From: Pseudothermotoga sp.
GTDB taxonomy: Bacteria; Thermotogota; Thermotogae; Thermotogales; DSM-5069
Direction: 5' to 3'
NCBI GenBank assembly: GCA_025060105.1
Contig: JANXCS010000006.1
Coordinates: forward strand, 84,601-148,600
Length of the DNA stretch: 64,000 nucleotides
In this document: one piece after another, positions 9,463 to 18,371 of the stretch
How the letters are laid out: each line of letters starts with the position of its first letter
How positions within the stretch are numbered: the stretch's first letter is position 1
The notes under the pieces: generated by a model
Told to the model about the DNA's origin: nothing
Database searches by the model: none
The model's input: the letters and a program-made list of their open reading frames with translations, nothing else
Position numbers and translations under genes: made by a program

Positions 9463-10430
9463 TAATGATGTTGTTGAAGCTCGATAAGTTGAGCAAGTGG
9501 TTCGTTTTGAAGAGAGGTCTTCTAGGAAAGTCTTACCTCAAAGCCGTTGACAACGTTTCTTTCGATCTCACGAAAGGTGAAATTTTTGGCCTGGTTGGTG
9601 AATCTGGTTGTGGAAAAACAACGCTGGGAAGATTGATCGTTCGTATCTACGAACCAACTTCAGGTAAGGTGATTTTTTACGACGATACCGCAGAAGTGGA
9701 TCTATTCAAACTGAGTGAAAAGCAGTTTCAACCGTATCGAAAGAAGATACAGATGATTTTTCAAGACCCTTACGGTTCGTTGAACCCACGACTCACTGTT
9801 TTTCAAATCGTTACGGAAGGGCTCGGTTCACAATACGCACTGAAGGAAAAAAGAGAGCTCGCACTGCAAGTACTGAGCGAAGTTGGTTTAAGACCGGAGC
9901 ATTTGATGAGATATCCTCACGAATTTTCAGGTGGTCAGAGGCAAAGAATAAGCATAGCTAGAGCACTCATACTGAAACCACAGCTCCTTGTGTGCGACGA
10001 ACCTGTTTCGGCACTCGATGTCTCTGTCCAAGCGCAAGTAATAAATTTACTCATGTCCTTGAAAGAGAGATACGGCTTGACTTACCTTTTCATCGCACAC
10101 GATCTTGCTGTTGTGAAACATGTCAGCGACAAAATAGGCATTATGTATCTTGGAAAAATTGTAGAAATAGCCAGAAGCGATGATATCTTCTCCAAGCCTT
10201 TGCATCCTTATACGAAAGCGCTCATATCGTCTGTCCCTATACCCAATCCGAAATTGAGGAAATTGCACATCGTAGAACCAATCCAAGGTGAGATCAGCTC
10301 TCCTATAGACCCACCGAACGCGTGTCTTTTCGCTCCAAGATGTCCGTATGCCATGAAAGTGTGTTTGGAACAGCCGCCAGAGCTCAAGGCTGTCGATGGT
10401 TCACACCGCGTAGCATGCTTCTTATATTAA
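9459..10430 (+). CDS. Oligopeptide-type ABC ATPase, DppF/OppF family
   Basis: Second ATPase, 323 residues. Motifs: Walker [11 protein letters not shown]-loop [12 protein letters not shown], signature [15 protein letters not shown], Walker [14 protein letters not shown]-loop LFIAHDLAV. The C-terminal domain has [14 protein letters not shown]. The ATG at 9459 overlaps the previous stop; ATGs at 9465 and 9468 have better spacing to the GGGGGAA box and are possible alternatives. It is the last gene of the operon. Its TAA (10428-10430) overlaps the TAA of the convergent serpin gene. Confidence 0.92.
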   Translation: MIMMLLKLDKLSKWFVLKRGLLGKSYLKAVDNVSFDLTKGEIFGLVGESGCGKTTLGRLIVRIYEPTSGKVIFYDDTAEVDLFKLSEKQFQPYRKKIQMIFQDPYGSLNPRLTVFQIVTEGLGSQYALKEKRELALQVLSEVGLRPEHLMRYPHEFSGGQRQRISIARALILKPQLLVCDEPVSALDVSVQAQVINLLMSLKERYGLTYLFIAHDLAVVKHVSDKIGIMYLGKIVEIARSDDIFSKPLHPYTKALISSVPIPNPKLRKLHIVEPIQGEISSPIDPPNACLFAPRCPYAMKVCLEQPPELKAVDGSHRVACFLY

Positions 10431-11590
10431 GGTTTCATCACCCTCCCCATGAACAGGATGACGTTGTTAGACTTTTCATAGATGAAGAACAAGAAAGGTC
10501 TGTCAACCTTGAAAATGATGGGAATTTTTGGGCCCATCTTGATCCCAATGATCACAGCCGTTGCGGCAGCTGCCTCCGTTCCTTCTTCGTTCACTTCAAC
10601 GAAAGCTTGATGGATGACATTTTGGATCTTCAGCATTTTAGTTCCGTCCATTTTGGAAAAATCAGCAGAATCGGTGAACGCGTCCACCATGCCCATCTTC
10701 GTTAAAACTTCCTTCAGGGAAAATCGCTGTTCCACTTTGAACCTCGGCAAATATACTTGTACTTCTAGGACTTCGAGACTCTGCAACCAGTGCATCAACT
10801 TCTGAAGTGAAAATCTTTTTTCAACGTCGCTCAATTTCACGCTCTTCTTTGGTAGAACGATCACCATGGAGAATCTCCCACCGGCGTATGGAAGCTGCAA
10901 GATTTGCGCCTCTTCATCTTCGAAATATTTGAACATAGCCGTCAATTTCATCATGTTCACTTCTACAGATGTGGTTTCATCGATATAGAAAAGATCCTTC
11001 TCGGTTCGTGATGGATCGAATGGAACTTCCCATACACCTTTGAAATAAATGGCGTTGGTGAGGATCAATCTGGTCAAGCTATCCACATCGTTTTCTGTGA
11101 TCATATCTTTGATCTTCTTGTCGGTTTTTTCTTCGATCCATGCGTTGATTTTTCGAACAGAATTTCCTAATTCATTCACAAAATCTACGATGTTGACTGG
11201 TGCCTTGTAGTATCTTTCCACCGCGTCGAGAAAAGATTGGAGCAATGGATAATTCTTCTGCAACCACAACGCGTTAGCAACAGAAAGCTTGTAATTTTGT
11301 GAAGGTTCATTGAGTGAAGCGATGAGTTTCGAAAAGCTTTCATGGATGTTTACATTCTCTTTGAAATGAAGCACTTGACCCATCTGTTCCGCCGTTTTAC
11401 CGTTTGCACCTAGATATGTCATGGCCAAGGCTGTGCTCAAACTGAACGGAGAAAAGAAAATGTTTCCATCCTTACTCGCCAACGTTTTGTACAGATCGAT
11501 TCCAAAGAGATTCACCGAATCTGATGCGTCGATTGCAAAACAGAGACCGAGCAACAAAAAACTTGCAAGCAGCAACCAAGTTTTTCTCAT
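10427..11590 (-). CDS. Exported serpin (serine protease inhibitor)
   Basis: Full-length serpin of 387 residues with an N-terminal signal peptide (LLLASFLLLGLCFA), so it should act outside the cytoplasm. Recognisable parts: the FSPFSLSTALAMTYLGANGKTAEQM start of the fold, LTNAIYFKGVWEVPFD in sheet A, and HQAFVEVNEEGTEAAAATAV, a classic inhibitory hinge with small residues at P14-P9. Aligned with antithrombin, the loop reads GTEAAAATAV-IIGIK-M, which puts Lys at P1 and predicts inhibition of a trypsin-like or Lys-specific protease (inference). The start at 11590 follows GGGAGG; an upstream in-frame extension lacks a ribosome site. It is co-transcribed with the hydrolase gene 32 bp upstream. Serpins are sporadic in bacteria but known in thermophiles (tengpin, thermopin). 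Confidence 0.93.
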   Translation of the reverse strand: MRKTWLLLASFLLLGLCFAIDASDSVNLFGIDLYKTLASKDGNIFFSPFSLSTALAMTYLGANGKTAEQMGQVLHFKENVNIHESFSKLIASLNEPSQNYKLSVANALWLQKNYPLLQSFLDAVERYYKAPVNIVDFVNELGNSVRKINAWIEEKTDKKIKDMITENDVDSLTRLILTNAIYFKGVWEVPFDPSRTEKDLFYIDETTSVEVNMMKLTAMFKYFEDEEAQILQLPYAGGRFSMVIVLPKKSVKLSDVEKRFSLQKLMHWLQSLEVLEVQVYLPRFKVEQRFSLKEVLTKMGMVDAFTDSADFSKMDGTKMLKIQNVIHQAFVEVNEEGTEAAAATAVIIGIKMGPKIPIIFKVDRPFLFFIYEKSNNVILFMGRVMKP

Positions 11591-11622
11591 GTGTTCTCTA
11601 TCCTCCCGAATCATAAGATAAT

Positions 11623-12534
11623 TCACGGTCGATTAGAAATCGATGAGAAAATGATACCTTCAATCGCTCTGGCCACAGCGTGAGGTTGATCGATCATCGG
11701 TAGATGTCCTGCATCCGGTATCACTAAAAGTTTGGCCTTGACAGCACTCAGTAAACATTCTGCACTCTTCAAAGGGGTCACTTCGTCTTTCTCCCCCCAA
11801 ATGATGAACGTAGGAACGGAAATTTTTCCAATGTTTTCTCTGAGTTGAGGCGTATCCTGATTTTCAGCCAAATTGAAGATGACTTCCATGGGGGTTTGAT
11901 AGGCGAGGTAGTAATTCTTCAGAAAATATTTCTCATCGAAGTTCTGCTCGTTTATCAGCATATCTTTGAAAACTTTTTTCTGGAAATTGTAATTCATAAA
12001 GATGAGTCTCAAACCGACTTTCGTGAAGATGTTGTTTGGAATAGAATTTCTTTCAGAAAGGCATATTGGGCTGTCGAGCAAAATCAAGGATTTCACTCTG
12101 GCTGGATCATCCAAAGCCAACCACATTGCGACTTCTGAACCCATCGAATGACCGAGTACATGGTAATGATCCAAATTCAGCTTTTCAGCCAGTTTTGCCA
12201 CTGTTTGTGCCATGTACCTTCTTGACAATGGTTTTTTGATATTTTTCTCGCTCAACCCAAAACCTGGTAAGTCAACGGCGATCAATGTGAGATCGTTTCT
12301 CAGCAGATCAAAAAGATACTCGAAATTCGTCGAGTTACCCATAAAACCGTGGATCAGGATCAAAACCTCAGGTCCGTCTCCCACCTTTTGGTAAGCTATT
12401 TTTAAACCGTCGATAGTTTCAAAATCGTAGAGCGATCGATCGAGAAACTTTTCTCCCTCCACCGCTTTCAAAGGGTCTATCGAGAGTAAAAAGATCACGG
12501 AGAAAACCACAGACCACAATAGAAACGCTTTCAT
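11623..12534 (-). CDS. Exported alpha/beta hydrolase
   Basis: Alpha/beta-hydrolase of 303 residues, possibly an esterase, lipase or peptidase. A hydrophobic N-terminal segment (LLWSVVFSVIFLLSI) indicates export or membrane anchoring. The oxyanion motif is LIHGFMGN. The triad is Ser in GHSMGS, Asp in WGEKDEVTP and His in AGHLPMID. The start at 12534 follows GGAGGGATAAG; the longer open frame upstream runs into the divergent promoter region of the Omp-alpha-like gene and is not supported. It shares a transcript with the serpin downstream. The substrate is unknown. Confidence 0.85.
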   Translation of the reverse strand: MKAFLLWSVVFSVIFLLSIDPLKAVEGEKFLDRSLYDFETIDGLKIAYQKVGDGPEVLILIHGFMGNSTNFEYLFDLLRNDLTLIAVDLPGFGLSEKNIKKPLSRRYMAQTVAKLAEKLNLDHYHVLGHSMGSEVAMWLALDDPARVKSLILLDSPICLSERNSIPNNIFTKVGLRLIFMNYNFQKKVFKDMLINEQNFDEKYFLKNYYLAYQTPMEVIFNLAENQDTPQLRENIGKISVPTFIIWGEKDEVTPLKSAECLLSAVKAKLLVIPDAGHLPMIDQPHAVARAIEGIIFSSISNRP

Positions 12535-12683
12535 CTTATCCCTCCATTCTCCAACTTCAAGACCAGCAAACTCATGAATATGTTCAACGAAATTTCGGCC
12601 AAACACAGCCGGTAGAATGCACTGTTCTCTTTGAGAAATAGAGTTTAGCGAATCAGTCCGAAAAACAGACATTGCTGTGGTAA

Positions 12684-12689
12684 TATAAT
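12684..12689 (+). promoter_or_regulatory. Candidate -10 element of the Omp-alpha-like gene
   Basis: A perfect TATAAT 33 bp upstream of the ATG, in the intergenic space shared with the divergent hydrolase gene. No good -35 box is visible at the usual distance, so this rests on the -10 and the GGAGGTGAGGTG ribosome site only. Confidence 0.4.
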
Positions 12690-12721
12690 TCAAGAAAGAA
12701 TTGTTCTTGGAGGTGAGGTGG

Positions 12722-13957
12722 ATGAAGAAAGCGTTCATTTTAGTCATGGTACTCGTTGCGGGTTTGATCTTTGCACAAGCGTTCTCCGATGTGCCTGTGA
12801 ACCACTGGGCATATGAAGCTGTGACTGAGCTTGCCAAGCTCGGTATCATCTCAGGAATGCCTGATGGTACGTTTCAGGGAAACAACCCGATGACTCGCTA
12901 CCAAGTCGCAGTCGCACTCAAAAAGCTCATAGACTATCTCACGAAGCGGATTTCAACTGCATCTCCAGCTGATCTACAGAATGCTTTGAGAAGAATATCT
13001 GCTCTGGAAGATCTAGTCAGCACAGCTATAAACAGGACTCAAAGACAAGGGGAACAGTTGGCTGTCACAGATCAAACTCTTCAAACTGTTTTGGCAGAAA
13101 TTTCCAATTTGAAATCCACTATAGTTGAGATCTCTCAGGTAAGAAGGGACTTGCCAACCATGATCGCTGCTTCTGAAAGCAAGATGATGACGATGTACAA
13201 TCAACTATCCTCGAAAGTAGCTGCAGTTGAGAAGAGTGTTTCTGAACTACAGGCTCAGATCTCTGCACAGATTATGTCGCAAGTCAAAGGCTCCATCGAT
13301 GCGGTCAACGCGAAAGTGAGCGAAATCGATGGTAAACTCAACTCACTTTCCAATACACTCTCTTCGAGGATAGATGCTCTGTCGAAATCGCTCGACTCGA
13401 CGAAGGCGGACTTAACGGCGCTGTCCAAGAGAGTCGATGGAGTGGAATCAAACCTGCAGGCTCTCACAACACTGAGAAAAGGTCTATCTGATCTTGAAGG
13501 TCGTGTTGCAGCGCTCGAAACAAAGGTTGCTTCCGATGTGGATGGTCTCAGAAAAGCATTGGACACAACCGCTCGTCAACTCGATGCGAGGTTGTCCTTG
13601 CTCGAAGGTCAAGTTGCTTCACTCGTCACGGACGTCGAGAAACTGAAGAAGGATGTCGCTGAAGCAACGAGCGCAGCAAAGAAAGTGGGTATTCTCGAAG
13701 GTAACGTTGGGACGTTGGCTGGCCAGATGACTTCACTGAGTCAGAAAGTGTCGCAGAACGAGCAGAACATTGCGAACCTATCCAAAAAGATCGACTCTAA
13801 ACCTTGGATGAGCGACATCGAAGCTACGACGGTTGATCTATCCAAGAAGATCAGCGATGCTTACAACATGGGTTTGATAGGTATAATCGTTGGAGCAGCT
13901 GGTGCGGTCCTTGGAATCATCGGTTTGATGATGGCCGGTGCCGGCGGAGCGCAATGA
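12722..13957 (+). CDS. Omp-alpha-like toga protein (SLH domain, coiled coil, C-terminal anchor)
   Basis: Structural envelope protein of 411 residues with the architecture of Thermotoga Omp-alpha. A signal peptide ends AGLIFAQA. One SLH repeat follows: FSDVPVNHWAYEAVTELAKL...GMPDGTF...MTRYQVAVAL, residues about 21-75. Then comes about 290 residues of heptad-like coiled coil rich in Leu/Ser/Lys/Asp, and finally a hydrophobic anchor with GIIVGAAGAVLGIIGLMM. In T. maritima such rods span the periplasm, with SLH binding the cell wall and the C-terminus in the toga (known). The ATG at 12722 follows GGAGGTGAGGTG. It is followed by a strong terminator, so it is probably monocistronic. Confidence 0.88.
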   Translation: MKKAFILVMVLVAGLIFAQAFSDVPVNHWAYEAVTELAKLGIISGMPDGTFQGNNPMTRYQVAVALKKLIDYLTKRISTASPADLQNALRRISALEDLVSTAINRTQRQGEQLAVTDQTLQTVLAEISNLKSTIVEISQVRRDLPTMIAASESKMMTMYNQLSSKVAAVEKSVSELQAQISAQIMSQVKGSIDAVNAKVSEIDGKLNSLSNTLSSRIDALSKSLDSTKADLTALSKRVDGVESNLQALTTLRKGLSDLEGRVAALETKVASDVDGLRKALDTTARQLDARLSLLEGQVASLVTDVEKLKKDVAEATSAAKKVGILEGNVGTLAGQMTSLSQKVSQNEQNIANLSKKIDSKPWMSDIEATTVDLSKKISDAYNMGLIGIIVGAAGAVLGIIGLMMAGAGGAQ

Positions 13958-13984
13958 GTTTTTGAATCTAATCGTGGTGTGAAA

Positions 13985-14008
13985 GGACCCCGTTTGGGGT
14001 CCTTTTTT
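13985..14008 (+). terminator. Rho-independent terminator of the Omp-alpha-like gene
   Basis: The perfect 7-bp stem GGACCCC/GGGGTCC has a 4-nt loop GTTT and is followed by six T. It lies 28 bp after the stop codon and 19 bp before the next start. Confidence 0.9.
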
Positions 14009-14026
14009 GTCGAGGGGGTAGGTTGT

Positions 14027-15136
14027 ATGATCGCTGTATGGTTTGCAGTTTTGTTCACATGGACGGTGTTGTTGGTGCTTTGGACTGTTCATATCTTCAG
14101 ATCGAGAGTGGGAACGAAATACGATGTTGTGCAAGATATAGTTAATCTCAAGGCTGAACTTGAACAGTTGAGAAGCTGGAGGGAATATCAGAAAAAGCTC
14201 GAAGATGAAAAGACTAACAGATTGACTGAAACTATTACTAACATCTACAAACTCTTCGAAGAGTTAAAGACTCGAACTGAAGTGACCGAGAGTGAGAGGG
14301 AAAAACGAGTAAAACAATTAGTTGATCAGATCAAAATTTTCTTGGAACAACAGCAAAAGCATGTAGAGATGTTTCTGATCGAACAAGGAAAAAGCAAGGA
14401 AGAGATAGAAAAAAGAAGAGATGCACAGTTACAAGATGTAAAGCGAACGATAGAAGAATTCGTGAAAACTATCTCAGGTACAAGAACGCGTGGTCGAACT
14501 GGAGAAAACATTTTGAAAGAGGTCATGAAAGAATCGATAAAGGTTGGGATTGTGAAGACGAATTTGAAAACTGGAAACGGTGAGGTCGAATTTGCTTGGG
14601 ATTTGGGGGATGGAAAGTACATTCCGATAGATTCAAAACTACCGGAGCTTGAGGAGATCATCGAACAACTTGAGAAGGCTGACATTTCAGAAAAAGAATC
14701 CTATCGAAAGTTGATATCCGATAAACTCAAAAAAGAGATCGAACGTGTCAAGAAATATCAGAACTGTCACAACACCATCGATAGTTGTATATTGGTGGTG
14801 CCAGATGCGGCATTGGATATTGCTCCAGAGCTCATGAATATCGGCAGAGGATCGAATGTTTATCTTTGTGGTTATAAAGATGTTTTCTTCGTGGCACACA
14901 CGATAGCTGAAAGATATCTTCAGCTCAAAGAGCAAGGAGATGTTGGAAGATACAAACAACTTGTGAATGGATTGCTGAAAGTTCTTGCGGAAATTGAGAA
15001 GAAAATCGACAGTATTGCGAAATCTAGCGATTCAATACGATCGAGTGTTGATAAAATCAGAGAAAATATAGCAAAGGCCAAGAGATTCGAAGATTTCCAA
15101 GAAACATTGGAAAAACAAAATGTTGAGGAAAGTTGA
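14027..15136 (+). CDS. rmuC: RmuC-family protein
   Basis: Membrane-anchored coiled-coil protein with an RmuC nuclease-like domain, 369 residues. An N-terminal span (VWFAVLFTWTVLLVLWTVHI) is followed by a coiled coil to about residue 150. The RmuC core comes next, with RTRGRTGENILKEV and the acidic/lysine motif IPIDSKLPELEEI, plus SCILVVPDAALDIAPE further on. RmuC in E. coli limits inversions at short repeats; the biochemical role is not settled. The ATG at 14027 follows GAGGGGG; the open frame extends upstream into the terminator and is not used. Confidence 0.85.
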   Translation: MIAVWFAVLFTWTVLLVLWTVHIFRSRVGTKYDVVQDIVNLKAELEQLRSWREYQKKLEDEKTNRLTETITNIYKLFEELKTRTEVTESEREKRVKQLVDQIKIFLEQQQKHVEMFLIEQGKSKEEIEKRRDAQLQDVKRTIEEFVKTISGTRTRGRTGENILKEVMKESIKVGIVKTNLKTGNGEVEFAWDLGDGKYIPIDSKLPELEEIIEQLEKADISEKESYRKLISDKLKKEIERVKKYQNCHNTIDSCILVVPDAALDIAPELMNIGRGSNVYLCGYKDVFFVAHTIAERYLQLKEQGDVGRYKQLVNGLLKVLAEIEKKIDSIAKSSDSIRSSVDKIRENIAKAKRFEDFQETLEKQNVEES

Positions 15137-15157
15137 TCCAAGGAGGGAGGTTTAACC

Positions 15158-15805
15158 ATGTTCGTCAAGGATATCATGACAACGAACGTCATCACTATAT
15201 CTCCGGAAGCAACATTTCACGAAGCGATGGAGATCATCAGGACTAAGGGTGTGAGGAGACTTCCTGTGGTCAAAGATGACAAAGTCGTTGGTATCGTCGC
15301 TGAGAAAGATTTATTGAAGGCCTCTCCATCTCAGGCGACGACTTTGGACGTGTGGGAGCTCACCACGCTGCTCGGTAAACTGAAGGTCAAACAAATCATG
15401 AAGAAAGACGTTGTCCATGTGCACCCGAACACACCGATAGAAGAAGCTGCTAAGATCATGGCAGACAGAAAAATAGGTTCACTTTTGGTGATGGAAGAAG
15501 AGAAGTTGGTTGGTATCATCACTGAGACTGACATATTCAAAATGTTCATCAACATGTTGGGAGCTCGTGAAAAAGGTTTCAGATACGTTTTCAAAGTTCA
15601 GAATGTTCCGGGCATCCTCGCAAGAATTTTGAATTTGATGTATCAATGTGGGGCAGATGTGATCGCCGTTAGCACGTATGAAAAATCGGATCAAGAGTAC
15701 AACGTCGTTGTGAAGGTCAAACTTTCGTTGAACAGAGAAAGCTTCGAAAAGAAACTGTTAGAGGGTATTCCAAACGTTTCCATCATCGATGTGAGACAAG
15801 ATTGA
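15158..15805 (+). CDS. CBS-domain pair with C-terminal ACT domain (AcuB-like)
   Basis: Cytoplasmic ligand-sensing protein of 215 residues. The first CBS motif starts VKDIMTTNVITISPEATFHEAMEI, the second VKQIMKKDVVHVHPNTPIEEAAKI. A C-terminal ACT-like domain begins at RYVFKVQNVPGILARILNLMYQ. The CBS pair probably binds an adenine nucleotide and the ACT an amino acid or similar (family knowledge). AcuB-type proteins have this order, but no acetoin genes are nearby, so the target is unknown. The ATG follows AGGGAGG, 21 bp after the RmuC-like gene, suggesting co-transcription. A hairpin follows. Confidence 0.85.
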   Translation: MFVKDIMTTNVITISPEATFHEAMEIIRTKGVRRLPVVKDDKVVGIVAEKDLLKASPSQATTLDVWELTTLLGKLKVKQIMKKDVVHVHPNTPIEEAAKIMADRKIGSLLVMEEEKLVGIITETDIFKMFINMLGAREKGFRYVFKVQNVPGILARILNLMYQCGADVIAVSTYEKSDQEYNVVVKVKLSLNRESFEKKLLEGIPNVSIIDVRQD

Positions 15806-15825
15806 AGGGGGCATGAGCCCCCTTC
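15804..15825. terminator. Bidirectional terminator between convergent genes
   Basis: An 8-9 bp stem GAAGGGGGC/GCCCCCTTC with a short ATGA loop overlaps the stop of the CBS/ACT gene and sits 5 bp from the stop of the convergent PEGA gene. T-runs are short on both sides, so strength is uncertain. Confidence 0.65.
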
Positions 15826-15829
15826 AGAT

Positions 15830-17659
15830 TTACTGAATCGGTCTGAGCGTGACGGAGACATTGACGGTTTTTCTATCCACCTTCAGTGTGAGAACTTCTG
15901 CGTAGTAACCGCCTTTGATCACCACAAGTTGATAAGTTCCATAGTCAAGATCGATTCTGAGCGGTGTGATACCTTTCAAATAACCGTTGATGTAAACGAG
16001 TGCGTTGGAAGGCGAGCTACTTATGCTTACAGTACCGATCCTGCTGACAGGTTCAAGTGTCAACCTCACAGTTTTTGTTTCATTCGGGGTAACTTGGACT
16101 TCCGTTGAGGCATCTTCATAGTCCGGCAGACTCGCAACGACTCTGTGTACAATGTTGGCATCGACTTCAACTCTCAAGCCTGATGGATCTGCAACGCCGA
16201 CGTACCTTCCATTCACGTAAATTGAAGCGTTCGGTGGAGTAGTATAAATGAGCAAAAAGCCGGTTCTGACGATCGGTGGCAATGTTATATCGATCCTCTT
16301 GGTCTCACCGGAAGCCACACTCACCGTCACCGTCGTATCCTGATAGCCATCCATCGTCGCGATGATCGTGTGTGGACCTGGATCAACTTGCACTGAAAGT
16401 CCTGTCGCTCTTGCGGTTCCAACGTAAGTTCCATCCACATAGATCGAGGCGCCAGCTGGATTGGTGAAAATGTTGAGTGTTCCTTTTCTCACAGCGGGAG
16501 CAAGGTTGAGCGTGACTGATCTTGTCTCACCTGGGCTCAACGTCACCGTCACAGAAGCATCTTGATAACCACTCATTCTGGCGACTATGTTGTAGGTGGC
16601 AGGGGTCAATGAAAGACTCAAACCTGCCGATGTTGTGGTTCCTCTATATTGAGTATTGATGTAGATCGATGCTCCTATGGGATTCGTGAACACGATCAAC
16701 GTGGCTCTTTCTGGACTGAGCGCCATGCTCACCGTTTTGGTCTCACCCAGGGCAATGGTGACCGATCTTTGCTCTGGTTCGTATCCTGGTCTGGTGGCGA
16801 GGATCGTGTGCGTACCAGGTTGAACTTCGATCTGCAGTGGGCTCACACCAACGTAGCTACCGTTCAGATAGATCTGCGCACCCGGTGGTGTTGTTTGGAT
16901 GTTGAGCATAGTCTTTCTCAGAAAGTTTGCTGTTACAACTATTGTTCTTCCTTCGGTGACGAAGAAAGTTTCAACTATGACTTGATCTTGTAGATAGAAG
17001 GTGGCGAAGTGTTGACCCTCATCGAGCTCGACTCGCGCTGGAGTTCTTCCAAGATATCTTCCATCAACATACACGTATGCGCCAGTTGGGTTAGATTCCA
17101 GTTGAACGACACCTGTTCTCGGAGCTCTGCCAACGTAGAAATAAGTTATATCGCTCGCCCATTCACCGGTGAGGTATGGCAAGATCTGTCTTTGAACATA
17201 ATTTTCTGGATCGGTCGTGAGTTCTGGGAAAGTTTGGGTGGTACCGAGCTCTCTCAATTGTTGGATGATGGGGATATAGCTGGTACTAGCGATGATTTGA
17301 ATGAACTCTTTACCCTCAGGTGGTGAAACTTTGAGAGAATAGGTTGTCGAGATGGGAAGCTTGTAAGTGACGTTCGGTGCGATGTAATTGTTCGTATCGT
17401 ACCTGTTCGGGAACAAAAGCGTGATCTTTCCATCGGGTCGAATATCGTAAATGACCACATAACAACTCTTGTTGGCTTTGAAAAAGATGTTGATCGATTC
17501 TCCAACCTGATAGACCGCTCCTTCAGGTTTATTGAGCCAAACTCTCACTTCAAGCTCACTAGGTTTTGGAACAATGATGATGTTTTTAAGCTGCATCTCT
17601 GCAAAGCTCATTGTTGCGATCAGTGAAACCAAAATTAAAATCCAAACCTTTTTGCTCAT
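15830..17659 (-). CDS. Exported DUF4384 protein with six PEGA repeats
   Basis: Surface or periplasmic protein of 609 residues. A signal peptide ends near ATMSFA. A DUF4384-like domain (about residues 30-180) contains VGESINIFFKANKSCYVVIYD and ITLLFPNRYDTNNYI (typical IxLLFPN block). Six PEGA repeats follow, each with a Y/I-V-D/N-G core: AYVYVDGRYLG, AQIYLNGSYVG, ASIYINTQYRG, ASIYVDGTYVG, ASIYVNGRYVG, ALVYINGYLKG. PEGA domains are usually linked to surface-layer or carbohydrate-associated proteins, with no known enzyme activity. The ATG at 17659 is 8 nt after AAGGGGGG; a GTG at 17677 overlapping the upstream stop lacks a site. It is coupled to the lipoprotein gene upstream. Confidence 0.85.
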   Translation of the reverse strand: MSKKVWILILVSLIATMSFAEMQLKNIIIVPKPSELEVRVWLNKPEGAVYQVGESINIFFKANKSCYVVIYDIRPDGKITLLFPNRYDTNNYIAPNVTYKLPISTTYSLKVSPPEGKEFIQIIASTSYIPIIQQLRELGTTQTFPELTTDPENYVQRQILPYLTGEWASDITYFYVGRAPRTGVVQLESNPTGAYVYVDGRYLGRTPARVELDEGQHFATFYLQDQVIVETFFVTEGRTIVVTANFLRKTMLNIQTTPPGAQIYLNGSYVGVSPLQIEVQPGTHTILATRPGYEPEQRSVTIALGETKTVSMALSPERATLIVFTNPIGASIYINTQYRGTTTSAGLSLSLTPATYNIVARMSGYQDASVTVTLSPGETRSVTLNLAPAVRKGTLNIFTNPAGASIYVDGTYVGTARATGLSVQVDPGPHTIIATMDGYQDTTVTVSVASGETKRIDITLPPIVRTGFLLIYTTPPNASIYVNGRYVGVADPSGLRVEVDANIVHRVVASLPDYEDASTEVQVTPNETKTVRLTLEPVSRIGTVSISSSPSNALVYINGYLKGITPLRIDLDYGTYQLVVIKGGYYAEVLTLKVDRKTVNVSVTLRPIQ

Positions 17660-17673
17660 CCAAATCCCCCCTT

Positions 17674-18324
17674 TCACGGCTCAATCACACGTGCCGCTGT
17701 AACTTTTCCACCTTCAATCTTGAAAAAGGCAAAACCCCTCAGCTGAGATGAAGATATATTCTTAGGTACTGTCAAATCCTGCCAGTTTGTTCTAAATTCG
17801 GCGCTTGTAACTCTATAAACACCATTTTCGTTGATGAATTGGACCAAGACATAACCACTGTTTGGAGTAATTAACACTTTCTCTTGTGTTCCTACGCCGA
17901 TCACTAAGTCCCACGTTGTACCAAAAAGATCGTTCGGCTCTAAGCGGAGCTTCAAATTACCACCTGTGATAGATTCGACCCGATCACGGATCTGTTCTTT
18001 GACATTCTGAAGGTTCGAATATGTATCGTAACTACCAACAAATTCATTGTTCAAAAATGCATACCTATCATTTGGGGTCACACTTTCTATACCACGATCA
18101 CTAAACAGTGCTGAACTTGGATACCAGAGCAATATGGTGTCTGTTCGAACGTTGTTACACCAGTTTGAAAGATCCTCTAGATTAGAGTTTCTCACTGGGC
18201 CTGCTTCAACTATGTTCAGAGGTGTTCCATACTTTGGAAGTGCTATCGGTGTACTGCAGGAGTAGATCAATAAGGCTGCGAGCGCCGTAACAATGATCAA
18301 CAGGACGTTTCTTTTTACCTTCAT
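17674..18324 (-). CDS. Hypothetical lipoprotein, partner of the PEGA protein
   Basis: Unrecognised protein of 216 residues. The N-terminus is a lipoprotein signal (basic MKVKRN, hydrophobic LLIIVTALAALLIYSC with Cys about residue 23), so it should be anchored to a membrane from the outside. The mature part has a helical ERxxxITGGNLKLRLEP-like stretch and a C-terminal beta-rich segment. No family motif was recognised. GGGGGTGAT precedes the ATG. The stop is 15 bp before the PEGA gene start, implying joint expression. Confidence 0.75.
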   Translation of the reverse strand: MKVKRNVLLIIVTALAALLIYSCSTPIALPKYGTPLNIVEAGPVRNSNLEDLSNWCNNVRTDTILLWYPSSALFSDRGIESVTPNDRYAFLNNEFVGSYDTYSNLQNVKEQIRDRVESITGGNLKLRLEPNDLFGTTWDLVIGVGTQEKVLITPNSGYVLVQFINENGVYRVTSAEFRTNWQDLTVPKNISSSQLRGFAFFKIEGGKVTAARVIEP

Positions 18325-18349
18325 ACCATCACCCCCATAGGTTAAAATT

Positions 18350-18371
18350 GAGAGGCGCGATCGCGCCTCTC
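18350..18371 (-). terminator. 22-bp perfect palindrome after htrA
   Basis: A perfect inverted repeat centred on CGCGATCGCG, including the first two bases of the htrA stop triplet. On the minus strand it is followed by AATTTTAACC, a weak U-rich tract. It may terminate or attenuate the obg-nadD-dus-htrA transcript, or act as a protein-binding site, since it lies only 26 bp upstream of the lipoprotein start. Confidence 0.6.

Noticed and set aside
12535..12849. N-terminal extension of the alpha/beta hydrolase
   Set aside because: It overlaps the start of the Omp-alpha-like gene and lacks a signal peptide; the internal ATG with GGAGGG gives a normal signal sequence.
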